Origin: Apostichopus japonicus
Lineage: Eukaryota; Echinodermata; Holothuroidea; Aspidochirotida; Stichopodidae
Assembly (NCBI RefSeq): GCF_037975245.1
Contig: NC_092571.1
Span: 7,232,501-7,296,500 of the forward strand
Direction: 5' to 3'
Length of the DNA stretch: 64,000 bases
Shown here: positions 46,390 to 56,672 of the stretch, in pieces
How positions within the stretch are numbered: position 1 is the first letter of the stretch
Layout of the letters: each line of letters begins with the position of its first letter
Made by a program: the position numbers and the translations under genes
Notes under the pieces: generated by a model
Database searches by the model: none
Told to the model about the DNA's origin: nothing
The model's input: the letters and a program-made list of their open reading frames with translations, nothing else

Positions 46390-48393
46390 ATGATAGTCGA
46401 CTCCCCGTTATGGCCTCGAGTCCCGGTGGCTACTCGCTGGCAACAGAGTAGCAGGGGTGCGAAGAATCCGCCGGATGTTTGGTTGCCATCTCCACAGGTA
46501 AAAGAAGACGCTGCAGCTAAGAAAAAGGAGAATGAACCAATCAGCGTAAGTAGCCGAACTTTGACAAGGACCAACGTAAGTAACCGGAAATCGATCAAAC
46601 GCCAATTTGTGACCAATAAACGCCAATCTGTGACAAATGAACCAATTGTGACCAAAACTACTGTTGAGGAACCTGGGAAAAGGAGCTCCAGTAATCTAAA
46701 TATTGCGACATGGAATGTCAGAACACTGAGAAAGGAAGGTAATTGGGAAATTCCCCTGGAAGAAGCCAGAAGTTTCAACCTAGACATCCTTGGACTAAGT
46801 GAAACCTACCTGACTGAATCTGACACCATGATTAGCAAAGAGGATTTTACCGCCTTACTCGGTTGTAGGAAAGACGGAATTGGGAGAGAAGGTGTGGGAC
46901 TCCTGATATCACAGTCACTACTAAGTTGCCTCGTTAGCTTTGAGTCAGTGTCACCAAGGATTATCACAGCCAAGTTTAGAACCAAGGAAGGGATACTTAA
47001 CATCATCCATGTATATGCCCCGACCTCGACGCATAGTGATGCAGAAAGTGATCAATTCTATGATGTGCTGCAGCATCACCTTCAGAAAGTCAATAAGAGG
47101 GAGCGCCTCATCCTCATGGGCGACTTCAATGCAAAAATAGGCACAGACCAGAACACCTGGTGCCCTGCAATGGGTAGATTTGGCTTGGGAAAAATCAATG
47201 AGCGTGGAGAAAAGCTGTTAGAATTCTGTATGCTCAACAAGCTAACAGTGTGCAACACACATTTCCAGCACAAAGACTGTAGGAAAGTAACTTGGACCTC
47301 CCCTTGTGGAAAGTACAAGAATATGATTGACTTCATTATTACCCAGCAAGAAAACCTGACTACATTCAAGAACTGCCGGTCCTACTGCTCAGCAGATGTG
47401 GGGTCAGATCATAACCTCGTCCTGGCAACAGTACTATCAGCACCGGTTAAGGTCAAGCGTCTTAAAACAACTCCAAAAAGCTATGATGTAAGCAGACTTC
47501 ACAATTCACTGATTGCAGAGGAGTTCAGAGCAAAAATAGGAGGTGCCTTTGAACCTCTACTACATCTAGAGGACACAGATGTTGAGACCTTGTGGGAAAA
47601 GTTCAAAAACACCACAAACATAGTCACGGAAGAAACAGGAGGTTTCCAGCGGAAGAAACTGGTGAAAGGCCTGCCAGAAGAAGTCAGAAAAATGTGCCAT
47701 CTCCGCAGGAAAGCTAGAGTTGAGATGCTCAACAACCCTACAGCAGCCAATAAGAACAACTACAAGACGTTTAACAAAAAGGTGAAATATGAGGTAAGAC
47801 AGTGGAAAAGGAAACTCAGAGAAAATGATGTTTCTGAAATGGAACAAGCCTATAGTATGAACAACAGCCATGACCTCTTCAAAAAAGTGAGGAAGCTTGC
47901 TGGGGAGAAAACAACAACCCAGGCTGTAGCCAAAGACAATCAAGGCATTTTAAGGACAGCTCCAGACGAAGTGATGAAGTGCTGGGAAGACCATTTCAAC
48001 AAACATCTAAACACAGAATTTCCCAGGGATGATGATATCCTTAAAACCATCCCGGAGCCTGTCAACCGTAATACCACAAGCTTACCTTTTACCCTAGAGG
48101 AAGTAGAAGAGGCTGTCAAAAAGCTAAAAAACAATAAATCCTGTGGCTGTGACAGGATATCAGCTGAAGTATTAAAAGAAGGAGGACCACTGATGAATCA
48201 GATGCTCCTCAAAGTCATCAACAAAGCTTGGTCAGATAGGGAGATCCCAGAAGACTGGAGCAGAGGTCTGGTAACTCCTGTCTATAAGAAAGGTGCAAGC
48301 TTGATCCTGCCAATTACAGAGCCATTACTCTTCTGTCCATCCCTGGAAAAGTATTCTGCAGGATACTGCTTACTGGAATCCAAGATACTGTAG
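46390..48393 (+). CDS. RTE-type LINE polyprotein, N-terminal part: endonuclease and start of reverse transcriptase
   Basis: Residues 1-100 are a basic leader with three short repeats of the FVTNKRQ/SVTNEP type. Residues 104-350 form an apurinic-endonuclease-like (EEP) domain that nicks the target DNA. It has IATWNVRTL (Asn109), LGLSETY (Glu138), IHVYAPTS (Tyr209), GDFNAKIG (Asp245, Asn247), NMIDFI (Asp314) and GSDHNLV (Asp340, His341), so all expected catalytic residues are present. A linker of about 200 residues leads to the reverse transcriptase start (TLEEVEEAVKKLKNNKSCGCD, then VTPVYKKG). The true frame is lost at about 48292. The last 33 residues, after KKGA, are out of frame, and the stop at 48391-48393 is a result of the deletion. 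The first ATG of the frame is used; no better start is visible. Confidence 0.85.
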   Translation: MIVDSPLWPRVPVATRWQQSSRGAKNPPDVWLPSPQVKEDAAAKKKENEPISVSSRTLTRTNVSNRKSIKRQFVTNKRQSVTNEPIVTKTTVEEPGKRSSSNLNIATWNVRTLRKEGNWEIPLEEARSFNLDILGLSETYLTESDTMISKEDFTALLGCRKDGIGREGVGLLISQSLLSCLVSFESVSPRIITAKFRTKEGILNIIHVYAPTSTHSDAESDQFYDVLQHHLQKVNKRERLILMGDFNAKIGTDQNTWCPAMGRFGLGKINERGEKLLEFCMLNKLTVCNTHFQHKDCRKVTWTSPCGKYKNMIDFIITQQENLTTFKNCRSYCSADVGSDHNLVLATVLSAPVKVKRLKTTPKSYDVSRLHNSLIAEEFRAKIGGAFEPLLHLEDTDVETLWEKFKNTTNIVTEETGGFQRKKLVKGLPEEVRKMCHLRRKARVEMLNNPTAANKNNYKTFNKKVKYEVRQWKRKLRENDVSEMEQAYSMNNSHDLFKKVRKLAGEKTTTQAVAKDNQGILRTAPDEVMKCWEDHFNKHLNTEFPRDDDILKTIPEPVNRNTTSLPFTLEEVEEAVKKLKNNKSCGCDRISAEVLKEGGPLMNQMLLKVINKAWSDREIPEDWSRGLVTPVYKKGASLILPITEPLLFCPSLEKYSAGYCLLESKIL

Positions 48394-49529
48394 AAAACCA
48401 CCTCAGTGAGGAGCAGTGCGGATTCAGAGCCTCCAGAGGAACAACAGATGCCATCTTCACAGTCCGCCAGATCTTTGAAAAAGCCAAAGAGAGGAAAATA
48501 CCGCTTCACTGGAACTTTGTGGACTTCAAAGCAGCCTTCGACACTATTTGGAGGGAGGCTCTCTGGAAATGCCTGCGCTCAATTGGAGTAGATCCAAAGC
48601 TAGTAGACCTCATAGCAAGGATGTATGAGAAAACAAAGTGCTCTGTAATGGTGAATGGAATGATCACTGAGTGGTTTGAGGTTCAAGTTGGTGTCAGACA
48701 AGGCTGCCTACTATCTCCCTGTCTCGTCAACATCTACCTGGAGTTTGTCATGAAAGAGATACAAAATCTTGACTCAGGTCTGAAGATGGGCAACATGTGT
48801 ATAAACAACATCCGTTATGCCGATGACACCACTCTCATAGAAATGGACCTTGACAGCCTACAGGAGGCCACCAACAAACTTCAAGAAGCATGCACAAGAT
48901 GGGGAATGAAAATCAACCTAACAAAGTGTAAAATAATGTCTGAAGACACCAAAGATGTTCTCCGTAACCAAGTACCTATTGAGAAAGTTGACAACTTTGT
49001 CTTCCTGGGCAGCAATGTCCCCTCAATGGAAGAAGACGTCAAACGCCGCATAAGGTTGGCTTCCTGGGCTTTTGGAAGACTGAAAAATACCATCTGGTCA
49101 AACCATGACATCACCAGATCCCTGAAAGAAAGGATTTACCAGGCCCTCATTCTGCCAATAGCAACTTACAGCTCTGAATCCTGGGCACTCCGTGAAAAAG
49201 ATCGTCATCGACTTGATGTCTTTGAAATGAGATGTCTCAGAGCAATACTGGGTGTCTCCATCCTAGATAAAGTGAGGACCAACACCATCAGACAAAGGCT
49301 GAATGTAACAACTACCATCAATGCTGCAATCTGCAAGAGACGCCTGAAATGGGCCGGCCATGTCTTTAGGATGCCGGAGCATCGGCTTCCATATCAAGCA
49401 TTCAAGAATGACTTCAGCAAGCCAAGACCTCCAGGACGACCACCTTCAAGATGGAAGGACCTAATCCAGAAAGACCTAGGTATGACAACCCAAGCTGTTG
49501 AAAGTTGCGCAGCAGATAGACCAAATTAG
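48294..49529 (+). CDS. RTE-type LINE polyprotein, C-terminal part: reverse transcriptase core and tail
   Basis: The frame continues the reverse transcriptase from DPANYRAITLLSI at 48303, through FVDFKAAFDTIW (motif A Asp), GVRQGCLLSP (about 48690-48719) and RYADDTTL (YADD at 48816-48827), to thumb and C-terminal motifs. The latter are LKWAGHVFRMPEHRLP and PRPPGRPPSRWKDL, which are typical of the RTE branch. The stop is at 49527-49529, only about 70 bases before the element end. Catalytic aspartates are intact. This part has no start codon of its own before 48519 and belongs to the upstream frame, separated only by the single-base deletion. Confidence 0.85.
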   Translation, partial: CKLDPANYRAITLLSIPGKVFCRILLTGIQDTVENHLSEEQCGFRASRGTTDAIFTVRQIFEKAKERKIPLHWNFVDFKAAFDTIWREALWKCLRSIGVDPKLVDLIARMYEKTKCSVMVNGMITEWFEVQVGVRQGCLLSPCLVNIYLEFVMKEIQNLDSGLKMGNMCINNIRYADDTTLIEMDLDSLQEATNKLQEACTRWGMKINLTKCKIMSEDTKDVLRNQVPIEKVDNFVFLGSNVPSMEEDVKRRIRLASWAFGRLKNTIWSNHDITRSLKERIYQALILPIATYSSESWALREKDRHRLDVFEMRCLRAILGVSILDKVRTNTIRQRLNVTTTINAAICKRRLKWAGHVFRMPEHRLPYQAFKNDFSKPRPPGRPPSRWKDLIQKDLGMTTQAVESCAADRPN

Positions 49530-49610
49530 AGGAGGATGACTCGCCAGAGGGCAGAGGGACACAGCGTCCTACGCACCTAAGTCAGTAAGTCAGTCAGTCA
49601 ATTTTTACCA

Positions 49611-52459
49611 AAACTGTAGTAGCCACTAATTTACAGCTATATATTGCAGCGCGTAATCATCAAATGCAAAGAGGTATTTCAAACACTCCGTCGCTGAAGC
49701 AAATTCCAGCACGCCTACCTGATTAATATAAATCATATTTATCGCAACTATTAATGCAAATATGTTTGACTCTTCTTGCTTGTCGGACAGATGTTGGTTC
49801 ATTGTAAAATGAATTGGTTTGTCATCTCGACACGAATCAATTGTCCTATCTGTGATTGTAACTTGGTACTTTTGATCAGTTTAAAGGGTGTGAAGACTCG
49901 CGCACAAAGAAACGTCTCATGCCGGTAATCTGACCTAGTTACGAATGAGGTGTTACAAACGTGTTAGACACCACCATCGATCCCAGAAAATACACACACA
50001 GCTTGCTGCCGTCGGTAATTAGACACTAGTGTATAGTCAATACGTACAGCTACGGTCTTTACCCACAAAACAGTGTATATTGCAGCGTGAACAGATAAAA
50101 GATAACAAGGTATCATATTTCATTACTGTTTGCATTTTGTAGCGACAAGAAGAAAACGTCATTTGCGAGCAACGGAAAGTTTACTTTTTCAGATGGCGGC
50201 ACGCGGTTTCGGGAGAGTCTTCAATGCCTTTAGGCACTGCTAAATAATGCCCCATTCCCAAACATTTGAAACCAAATACTGTTATAATTGTTTCTTTACC
50301 AAAATTGAACAGTTTATTCCTGGGTTCCAACCGCTAAATTGTTGAAGGGATATTCCAACAGCAAATATGAACTTGATATATTGTAGAGACAGTCAAGCGG
50401 GTTGACAGGATTTCATCTGAGGGGGTGAGGCGGATTCAATTGATTGACTTGTCAACGAGAACGCTTTGTGCTATATATCTGCATGGCGTCCAGCGGCGAA
50501 AAAAATTAATCCAATCAGTCGAGATTTTAGCCATGTAAAATGATATAGCAATGTTCAAAATGCTGCAGCTATTGAGCCCTATATTGATTCGTTGGGTAGA
50601 AATTATTTAAGTAGGTTATACCTCACTCAAATTAGAAGCTAGTTCTAGGGTGGTCTAGTCAAATCCGTGGCACTGTAGTTTGCCAAAACAAATTTACAAT
50701 TCGGATAAACTTATAAAGTAAAAGACGGTAAAGCGATGAGTTGTTAACAATTGGGATAAGTTTTTATTCCTTTCACTTGTTTTGTCTAAAGTTCTCATTT
50801 TCGTCTGGAATATTCTTTCAACAATATAGTTTAAGCTATCTCATTGTCTATGATTTACTATAATTATTGCTTAAATAATTCGTATATGAAGCTCACTTTC
50901 ATCGACTTAGGCTTCAAATATGCCACAAAACTGTCTGTCCAGCGGCATAGTCCATTGGTTTTATAGCATTAATCGGCTTAAATCTGTATATTATCCTTGG
51001 ATAATATTTCGGTCAAGCCTTTTCTAACGAATGATCAGTCTGGGTGAGCTCACATGTACTATGTTGAAATTACGTAATATATCATACTGCAGCTTCCAAG
51101 TAACAATATCGGTTTTACTTCGGACGGTCGAGATAACAAACGATGGTATCTGGGTTATAAACATAGACATGATGTAGCAAACATAGTAGCAGGTTATCTC
51201 GTTAAGTACCGTGTGTGGCCAAGGGAGGGGCATTTGGGCCTCGTAGCCATGACAGGAAGCAAAATGATAGGACGATATTTAACTTGAGATGCAAATGGCT
51301 GGTATCAATTTGAGAATTCTCGTCAATTACGGATTAACGTCAACTAGTTTAACTGAGCCATTAAATGCAGTTTGTAATTTTCGTCCAATATTTTTTGGCC
51401 CGGCACCAATGTTATGGGGGAGGGGGCATTTGACTGGATGGGGCATAAAAATACCCCCAAGAACAATAAATGATCAAATAGAGGGTTGATAACACCCTAA
51501 AACCGCCGAATTTATTCTCTGGAACAGCATTAATCTTTGTTCCATATGTTCCAGTATAAAAGATATAGATTACAAAATAGGAAGCCCTGAACCAGAGAGG
51601 CATTAATTTTAGACAGAAGGTTATTTGAAGACAGTTTGTCGAGATATTTGTAGAATTACGAAGAATGATTTAACACATCCCGTCCCACTGGACCCGACAG
51701 ATGGATGGATAGGTTTGACACCTGTTAGTTTCGCATTGCTTTATGCTGTAAAAGCAAGGCAATTTCTAACAACTGTAAACTGCATTCGGGGAACTCTCAC
51801 GTTAGTATTGTCAAAAATAGGAAATGTTAGTTGGATAGGTTTGGAAATCTTAAGTTATAGAAGGTTATATCTTCCTAAGTGTTCATATGAACAGTATAAT
51901 AATTTTCATAACAATACAATTATGTTCCCAAATTTAAAATTAGTGACTACTTGGTTATCCAGTGAATCTTTTCGATTCAACATGATTTTCCAAGCCCCTT
52001 CCCCGACATATATCATTAATATAATGAATAACGAATATTAATAAATGAAGAAGGCACTTGAAAGTATCCATACATATGTCAGCAACACCCCCTTCCTTTT
52101 TATAAACTTGTAAGTGAATATCTACACTTCGATTGCATCTGAAGGTAGCTTTACAGATTGTTACCTTTATTTGATGTGACAATATACCATCAATTAGTGA
52201 CGGACGGAAGCTTAAAGTGACAATTACCATCATGATATCTGACTATGGCTTGGTTGAAGACGACCTTAAAAATTGAAAATCGTTGAGTTTAATTCTTTTC
52301 CCTTGCAGGTTATTCTACGCCCTTTAAAATAACTAATATTTTATATAAGTGTATAGCTTCAAGTTTAAAGCAAGCTTAAAATTCGGACTTTTGTCAGCCA
52401 CCCCAGAGAAGACGGATAAAATCAGTCGGATTTTGCCAGCAACTTGCCTGTAATTATTG
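49611..52459. other. No firm gene
   Basis: A short frame at 50193-50243 starts within CAGATGGCGGC after a possible splice acceptor (see findings). The open frame at 51625-52041 lacks motif, ATG or splice support. The rest shows nothing. Confidence 0.45.
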
Positions 52460-52690
52460 TAGTGCGCATGCGCGCAACAATATCGGGATAACTAGCCCGC
52501 TCCATCATCTACATGGCTGGCTGGTGAATGCCAGCTGAACATACACTATTCATAGTAATCTCAAACTCACACGTTGGCTACGCAGGAAAAAATTCCCGAC
52601 CAAGAGTTGCAAAGAATTGTGGCGGCGAACAGTTAATTCTGCACACGTAAAGAAAATAGATCTCCTAGAGTAGCATAGTTCTTCAAAACA
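52460..52690 (+). promoter_or_regulatory. Candidate promoter and non-coding first exon
   Basis: TGCGCATGCGCGCA at about 52464-52477 contains a perfect GCGCATGCGC, the palindromic NRF-1 site common in animal housekeeping promoters. About 210 bases further on, CTTCAAAACA|GTAAGTAAAA at 52690/52691 is a near-ideal splice donor on the plus strand. The stretch between is richer in CG than its surroundings and has no long frame, so it would be a 5'UTR exon. A possible acceptor (TTTATATTGCAG) lies near 53204. The gene it would serve is not visible. Confidence 0.35.
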
Positions 52691-53396
52691 GTAAGTAAAA
52701 TTCTCTACTTTGGTTCGTTATTCTCGAATTGAACAAGACCGGTAAAACTTAACGCATTTGAGTTAACAACATCTTGTTACAAGGTTGCAAGCCAAAAATG
52801 TGAATCGTATTTATCCTCAACGACTCGGCGTTATCAGTACTAATTCAGCTCTTGCAACAAAGGCACTTGTAACGTTATAATCGTACGTATATGGTTGGCC
52901 GTGTACGTGTATGGCATATAACGTGGTTTGGATGATGACCAACCAGTGCCAGGTAATCGACCAAGCAGTTTTTGATAGGCCGGAGAGTTACATTTGTGCA
53001 ATGATATAGACTAGACATGTACATTATATTCTTTTGATTAATATGATATTAAGTGTAAACTTTCGCCATCTATAGCAGCGAGGTTACGCTAACGTTTGCA
53101 TGTTTTCAATTCTACCAATCAGTGACAGGCGTGATTCGTAGTTAAAATGCTGGTTGTCCGGTTAAACTGTGATGGTTTTAAGCATTTCTTCGTTTATATT
53201 GCAGACGCGTGCTAGCTGGAGTACTGCACAATATACCTTAGCTTTGGTCTACTCTAAGGGACCAGTCGCCGTGCTGGCTTCTTCGTGACCGAAATAGCTT
53301 CAAGAAACCCTCCATTGAATATCGACAACTAACAAACTTTCACCTTCACCACGCACTACAATTACATGTATTTGTAAACAAATACTGTTGTTCTAG

Positions 53397-53429
53397 CAGG
53401 GAGTCGTTATATTCCATAACGACTCCCTG
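53397..53429. mobile_element. 33-bp perfect palindrome with 7-bp flanking duplication
   Basis: CAGGGAGTCGTTAT (53397-53410) and its exact reverse complement (53416-53429) surround a 5-base centre ATTCC. The unit is flanked by perfect direct repeats GTTCTAG at 53390-53396 and 53430-53436. CAGGG ends and a duplicated flank point to a tiny hAT-like insertion reduced to little more than two ends. A foldback left by another process is possible. Confidence 0.6.
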
Positions 53430-53433
53430 GTTC

Positions 53434-53609
53434 TAGTTTACAACTGGCATTAGAGCCTTCTGCTAAATTAAGGCATGATTGGAGACCGTCAATACCTTAT
53501 TGAATCAAAAAGCTGATGTGTTGATTTATTGTCAATATCGGACAGCGGTTTTTATGTATTGAACACTGGTAATCTGACAGTTAGCTCTCGGGTAATAATG
53601 CATACTAGA
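53434..53609 (+). repeat. Direct repeat A (left copy)
   Basis: About 170 bases starting TAGTTTACAACTGGCAT and ending near ATGCATACTAGA are repeated with scattered substitutions at 56769-56933. The two copies lie on either side of the AGGTCA-rich element. Confidence 0.9.
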
Positions 53610-53674
53610 CCAGTTGCCAAAAATAAAAATAATAAGAATGGAAACATCCCACATATTCTTAAGACCAAATGTAA

Positions 53675-56480
53675 CAAGAGCCCAAGGGCACTGTGGTTCC
53701 TTGCGTAGGGGTATATGACAATACACATAATATTATCACAGTAAGATTGGTCCTACTTGTACCCATTAAGTAACCAACACTATAGCCTACACTTTGTGAT
53801 CACAAATTCTGATCACTGAGATTTATGATCGGAAGGCACTTTTGAGATCTGAATATGGCGTCGAAAATGTAAGAAATATAAGGTCACCTACAAGCGGGTC
53901 AACAGATATGATAACATAGGTGACCTCTGATCACATCAATGGCGTAAGAACCGGGGGGCTGGGGGGGGGGCGCCAGCCCCCCAGTGAAAAATGTGGAGGG
54001 GCGGAAGTATCATTCCGCCCCCCCCCCCGCTTCGCAAGTCAGAAAACCCCTTTTTCAAATGAGAAAAAAAATCTCATTTGTAGCACCAAATTGCATCTAA
54101 GGCCAGGTGAAAATACAAAATATTCCAAAGGGGAGGGGGACACCCCCTCCCCTTAGACCTCTCCCCCAGGCCGGCCATCAGTCTTCAGCCCCCCACTCAA
54201 AAGTACCTTCCTACGCCACTGAATCACATGACCGTTAAGTTTGAAAATGTTCCACCACCCCATTCACAACTTGTCCCAAAATATCAATTGTGTCAGACCT
54301 TGGCACTGGGAGTTAATTGCATTAAATGTCTAAACATTAACTTTGAACTTGCATAACTTCACACACGAAGGTCACCCGGGGGTTAACCTATTCACATTTA
54401 TGATCAGAAGGTACATTTGACATCTGAAAATAGTATCGAAACTGTAAAAATCCCCAAAACACTTAAAGGTCACCAGAGGGCAAGTTGAGGTCAAGGGTCA
54501 CCCAGATGCAGGTCGACAAGTGGATTACATTGAAGCAACTCCCAACCCTAACGGACAATTCATTCTCAAGTTATAACAAAAATACTAGTTTTTTATCATT
54601 AATTGACCTTTGGTGACCTCGGATCACATGACAGTTAAGTTTGAAAATATTCCCTTATACCATTTAACATTAACAGTTTTGATCGGTGAGACGTGAATAT
54701 AGCATCAAACTATAAAAATTCAAACAATCTTTTCTTTGCCCATTTTCTCCCACCAAAATACTCGTTTTTTAACATTAATTGACCTTTGGTGACCTCTGAT
54801 CACATGACCGTTAGGTTTGAAAATATTCCCTTATACCATTTGCAACTTGTCCAAAAATATCGACCGTGTCACTCCTTGGAACTGGGAGTTATTGCATTAA
54901 ATGTCTGAAAATTAACTTTGACCTTGTACAACTTTGCACACGAAGGTCACGCGGGGGTCAACCCATTGACATTTATGATTAGAAGGTACCTTTGACATCT
55001 GAAAATAGCATCGAAACTGTAAAAATCCCCAAAACATGTAAAGGTCACCAGAGGTCAAATTGAGGTCAAGGGTCATCCAGATGCAGGTCGACAATTGGAT
55101 TACATTGAAGCAACTCCCAACCCTAACAGACAATTTGTTCTCAAGTTATCGCAAAAATAGTGGTTTTTTATCATTAATGGACCTTTGGTGACCTTGGATC
55201 ACATGACCGTTAACTTTGAAAATGTTCCCCTACACCATTTGCAACTTGTCCCAAAATATAAACCGTGTCACCCCTTGGCACTGGGAGTTATTGCACTCAA
55301 TGTCTGAAAATTAACTTTGACCTTGTATAACTTAACACACAAAGGTCACCTGGGGTCAACCCATTGACATTTTTGATCGGTGAGACGTGAATATAGCATC
55401 AAAACTATAAAAATTCAAACATTTTTATCTTTGCTCATTTTCTCCCCCCAAAATACTAGTTCTTTAACATTAATTGACCTTTGGTGACCTCGGATCACAT
55501 AACCGTTAAGTTTGAAAATATTCCCCTATACCATTTGCAACTTGTCCCAAAATATCATCCGTATCACACCTTGGCACTGGGGGTAATTGCATTAAATGTC
55601 TGAAAATTAACTTTGACCTCGTATAACTTCACACACAAAGGTCACCCGGGTGTCAACCCATTGACATTTTTGATCGGAAGGTACCTTTGATATCCAAATC
55701 TAGCATCAAAACCAAACATTTTCTTTTTTGCCCGTTTTTTCTCAAAATAAGCATATTTTTTTTCTAATGTGACCTTTGACCTTTTGACCTTGGTTTCAGA
55801 TGTAGTTTGATCTGCTGATTCCAAAAAACAAAACGACAAGTCTGTACAGCCATCCTAACTCCGACCGAAAAACTTTGACCCCATATAACTTCGCACACAA
55901 AGGTCACACAGGGTCAACCTATTGACATTTATGATCAGAAGGTACATTTGACATCTGAAAATAGCATCAAAACTGTAAAAATCCCCAAAACACGTAAAGG
56001 TCACCAGAGGTCAAAGGTCACCCAGATGCGGGTCAACAATTGGATTACATTGAAGCAACTCCCAACCCTAACGGACAATTCGTTCTCGAGTTATCGCAAA
56101 AATACTTGTTTTTCAACATTGACCTTTGGTGACCTTGGATCACATGACCGTTCGTTTGAAAATGTTCTCCTCACCAGTTCACAACTTGTCCCAAAATATC
56201 AACCTTGTTGCACATTGGCACTGGGAGTTATTGCAGTTTTATATTTTGGGTTTTTGGCCTCTAACTGACCTTTGGTGACCTTCACAGGCACCAAAAACAA
56301 TAGGCCACACCTTCTCCATATGGCGGATCTAGAGTCCAAGTTTGGCCTCAATCCAACATTCCCTTATTGAGATAGAGCATACCCAAGCAAGTGTCACAGA
56401 CACACACACAGACACACGCACGCACATACGCCAACCTGACTACATAGGTTCCTTTTGCTAAAGCAAGGAACCAAAAAATA
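53675..56480. mobile_element. 2.8-kb repetitive element packed with AGGTCA/TGACCT half-sites
   Basis: The element starts near ACAAGAGCCCAAGGGCACTG and ends in a CA-rich tract followed by a hairpin, GGTTCC-TT-TTGC-TAAA-GCAA-GGAACC, at about 56448-56472. TGGTTCCTTGC at 53694-53704 is the exact reverse complement of GCAAGGAACCA at 56463-56473. Inside, a consensus (TTGACCTTTGGTGACCT, then GGATCACATGACCGTTAAG, CAACTTGTCCCAAAATATC, ACTTTGACCTTGTATAACTT, TTGGATTACATTGAAGCAAC) recurs in irregular order at spacings of about 175-650 bases. I counted about 30 AGGTCA/TGACCT hexamers between 54360 and 56285. The class is unknown. There is no protein and no clear target duplication. Elements with an ACAAGAGxCC start are widespread in marine invertebrates. 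Confidence 0.7.
53937..54221. mobile_element. 285-bp hAT-like MITE inserted in the AGGTCA-rich element
   Basis: Ends CAATGGCGTAAGAACC (left) and CCTACGCCACTG (right) are imperfect inverted repeats, with long G and C runs just inside. Flanks GATCACAT (53929-53936) and AATCACAT (54222-54229) form an 8-bp duplication with one mismatch. Other copies of the host repeat read GATCACATGACCGTTAAG without interruption, giving the empty site and fixing the boundaries. Confidence 0.8.
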
Positions 56481-56672
56481 CGAAACACATACAATTGCTA
56501 TTTTCACCAATTACTTTATTTCAGATTTAGCGACGGACGTATTCTTAAACATCAGTAACATCAATCATCCGTCAAAGTTACATTCATTGACACGTTTTAA
56601 AACTTACAAATAAAATAGTACTGTAGGGTACACACGAGAGTTGTTCAAGCCTGTTTGTCTCTATTTCAACTT
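56481..56672. other. Spacer, no feature
   Basis: AT-rich sequence to the right of the AGGTCA-rich element; no gene or repeat recognised. Confidence 0.5.

Larger units (their letters stand above)
46096..49599 (+). mobile_element. Near-complete RTE-type non-LTR retrotransposon
   Basis: A 3.5-kb element encodes an apurinic-type endonuclease followed by reverse transcriptase in what was one frame. The 3' end is short and finishes in a GTCA-type microsatellite (AAGTCAGTAAGTCAGTCA), a typical RTE tail. It is flanked by a perfect 11-bp duplication AATTTTTACCA at 46085-46095 and 49600-49610, the first A of the right copy possibly belonging to the tail. The 5' end begins GGTCAGGTCAGG and is followed by about 290 bases of GC-richer leader. 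One base deletion near 48292 breaks the frame. The good conservation otherwise suggests a recent insertion. Confidence 0.88.

Noticed and set aside
46380-47943. Several frames on the minus strand opposite the RTE-type LINE
   Set aside because: They are shadows of the plus-strand coding sequence, which contains all the conserved motifs.
51625-52041. 138-codon open frame
   Set aside because: It starts without ATG and has no recognisable domain, splice sites or codon bias.
54912-56268. Open frames in the AGGTCA-rich element
   Set aside because: Frames differ between copies of the internal repeat and are interrupted; there is no sign of a conserved protein.
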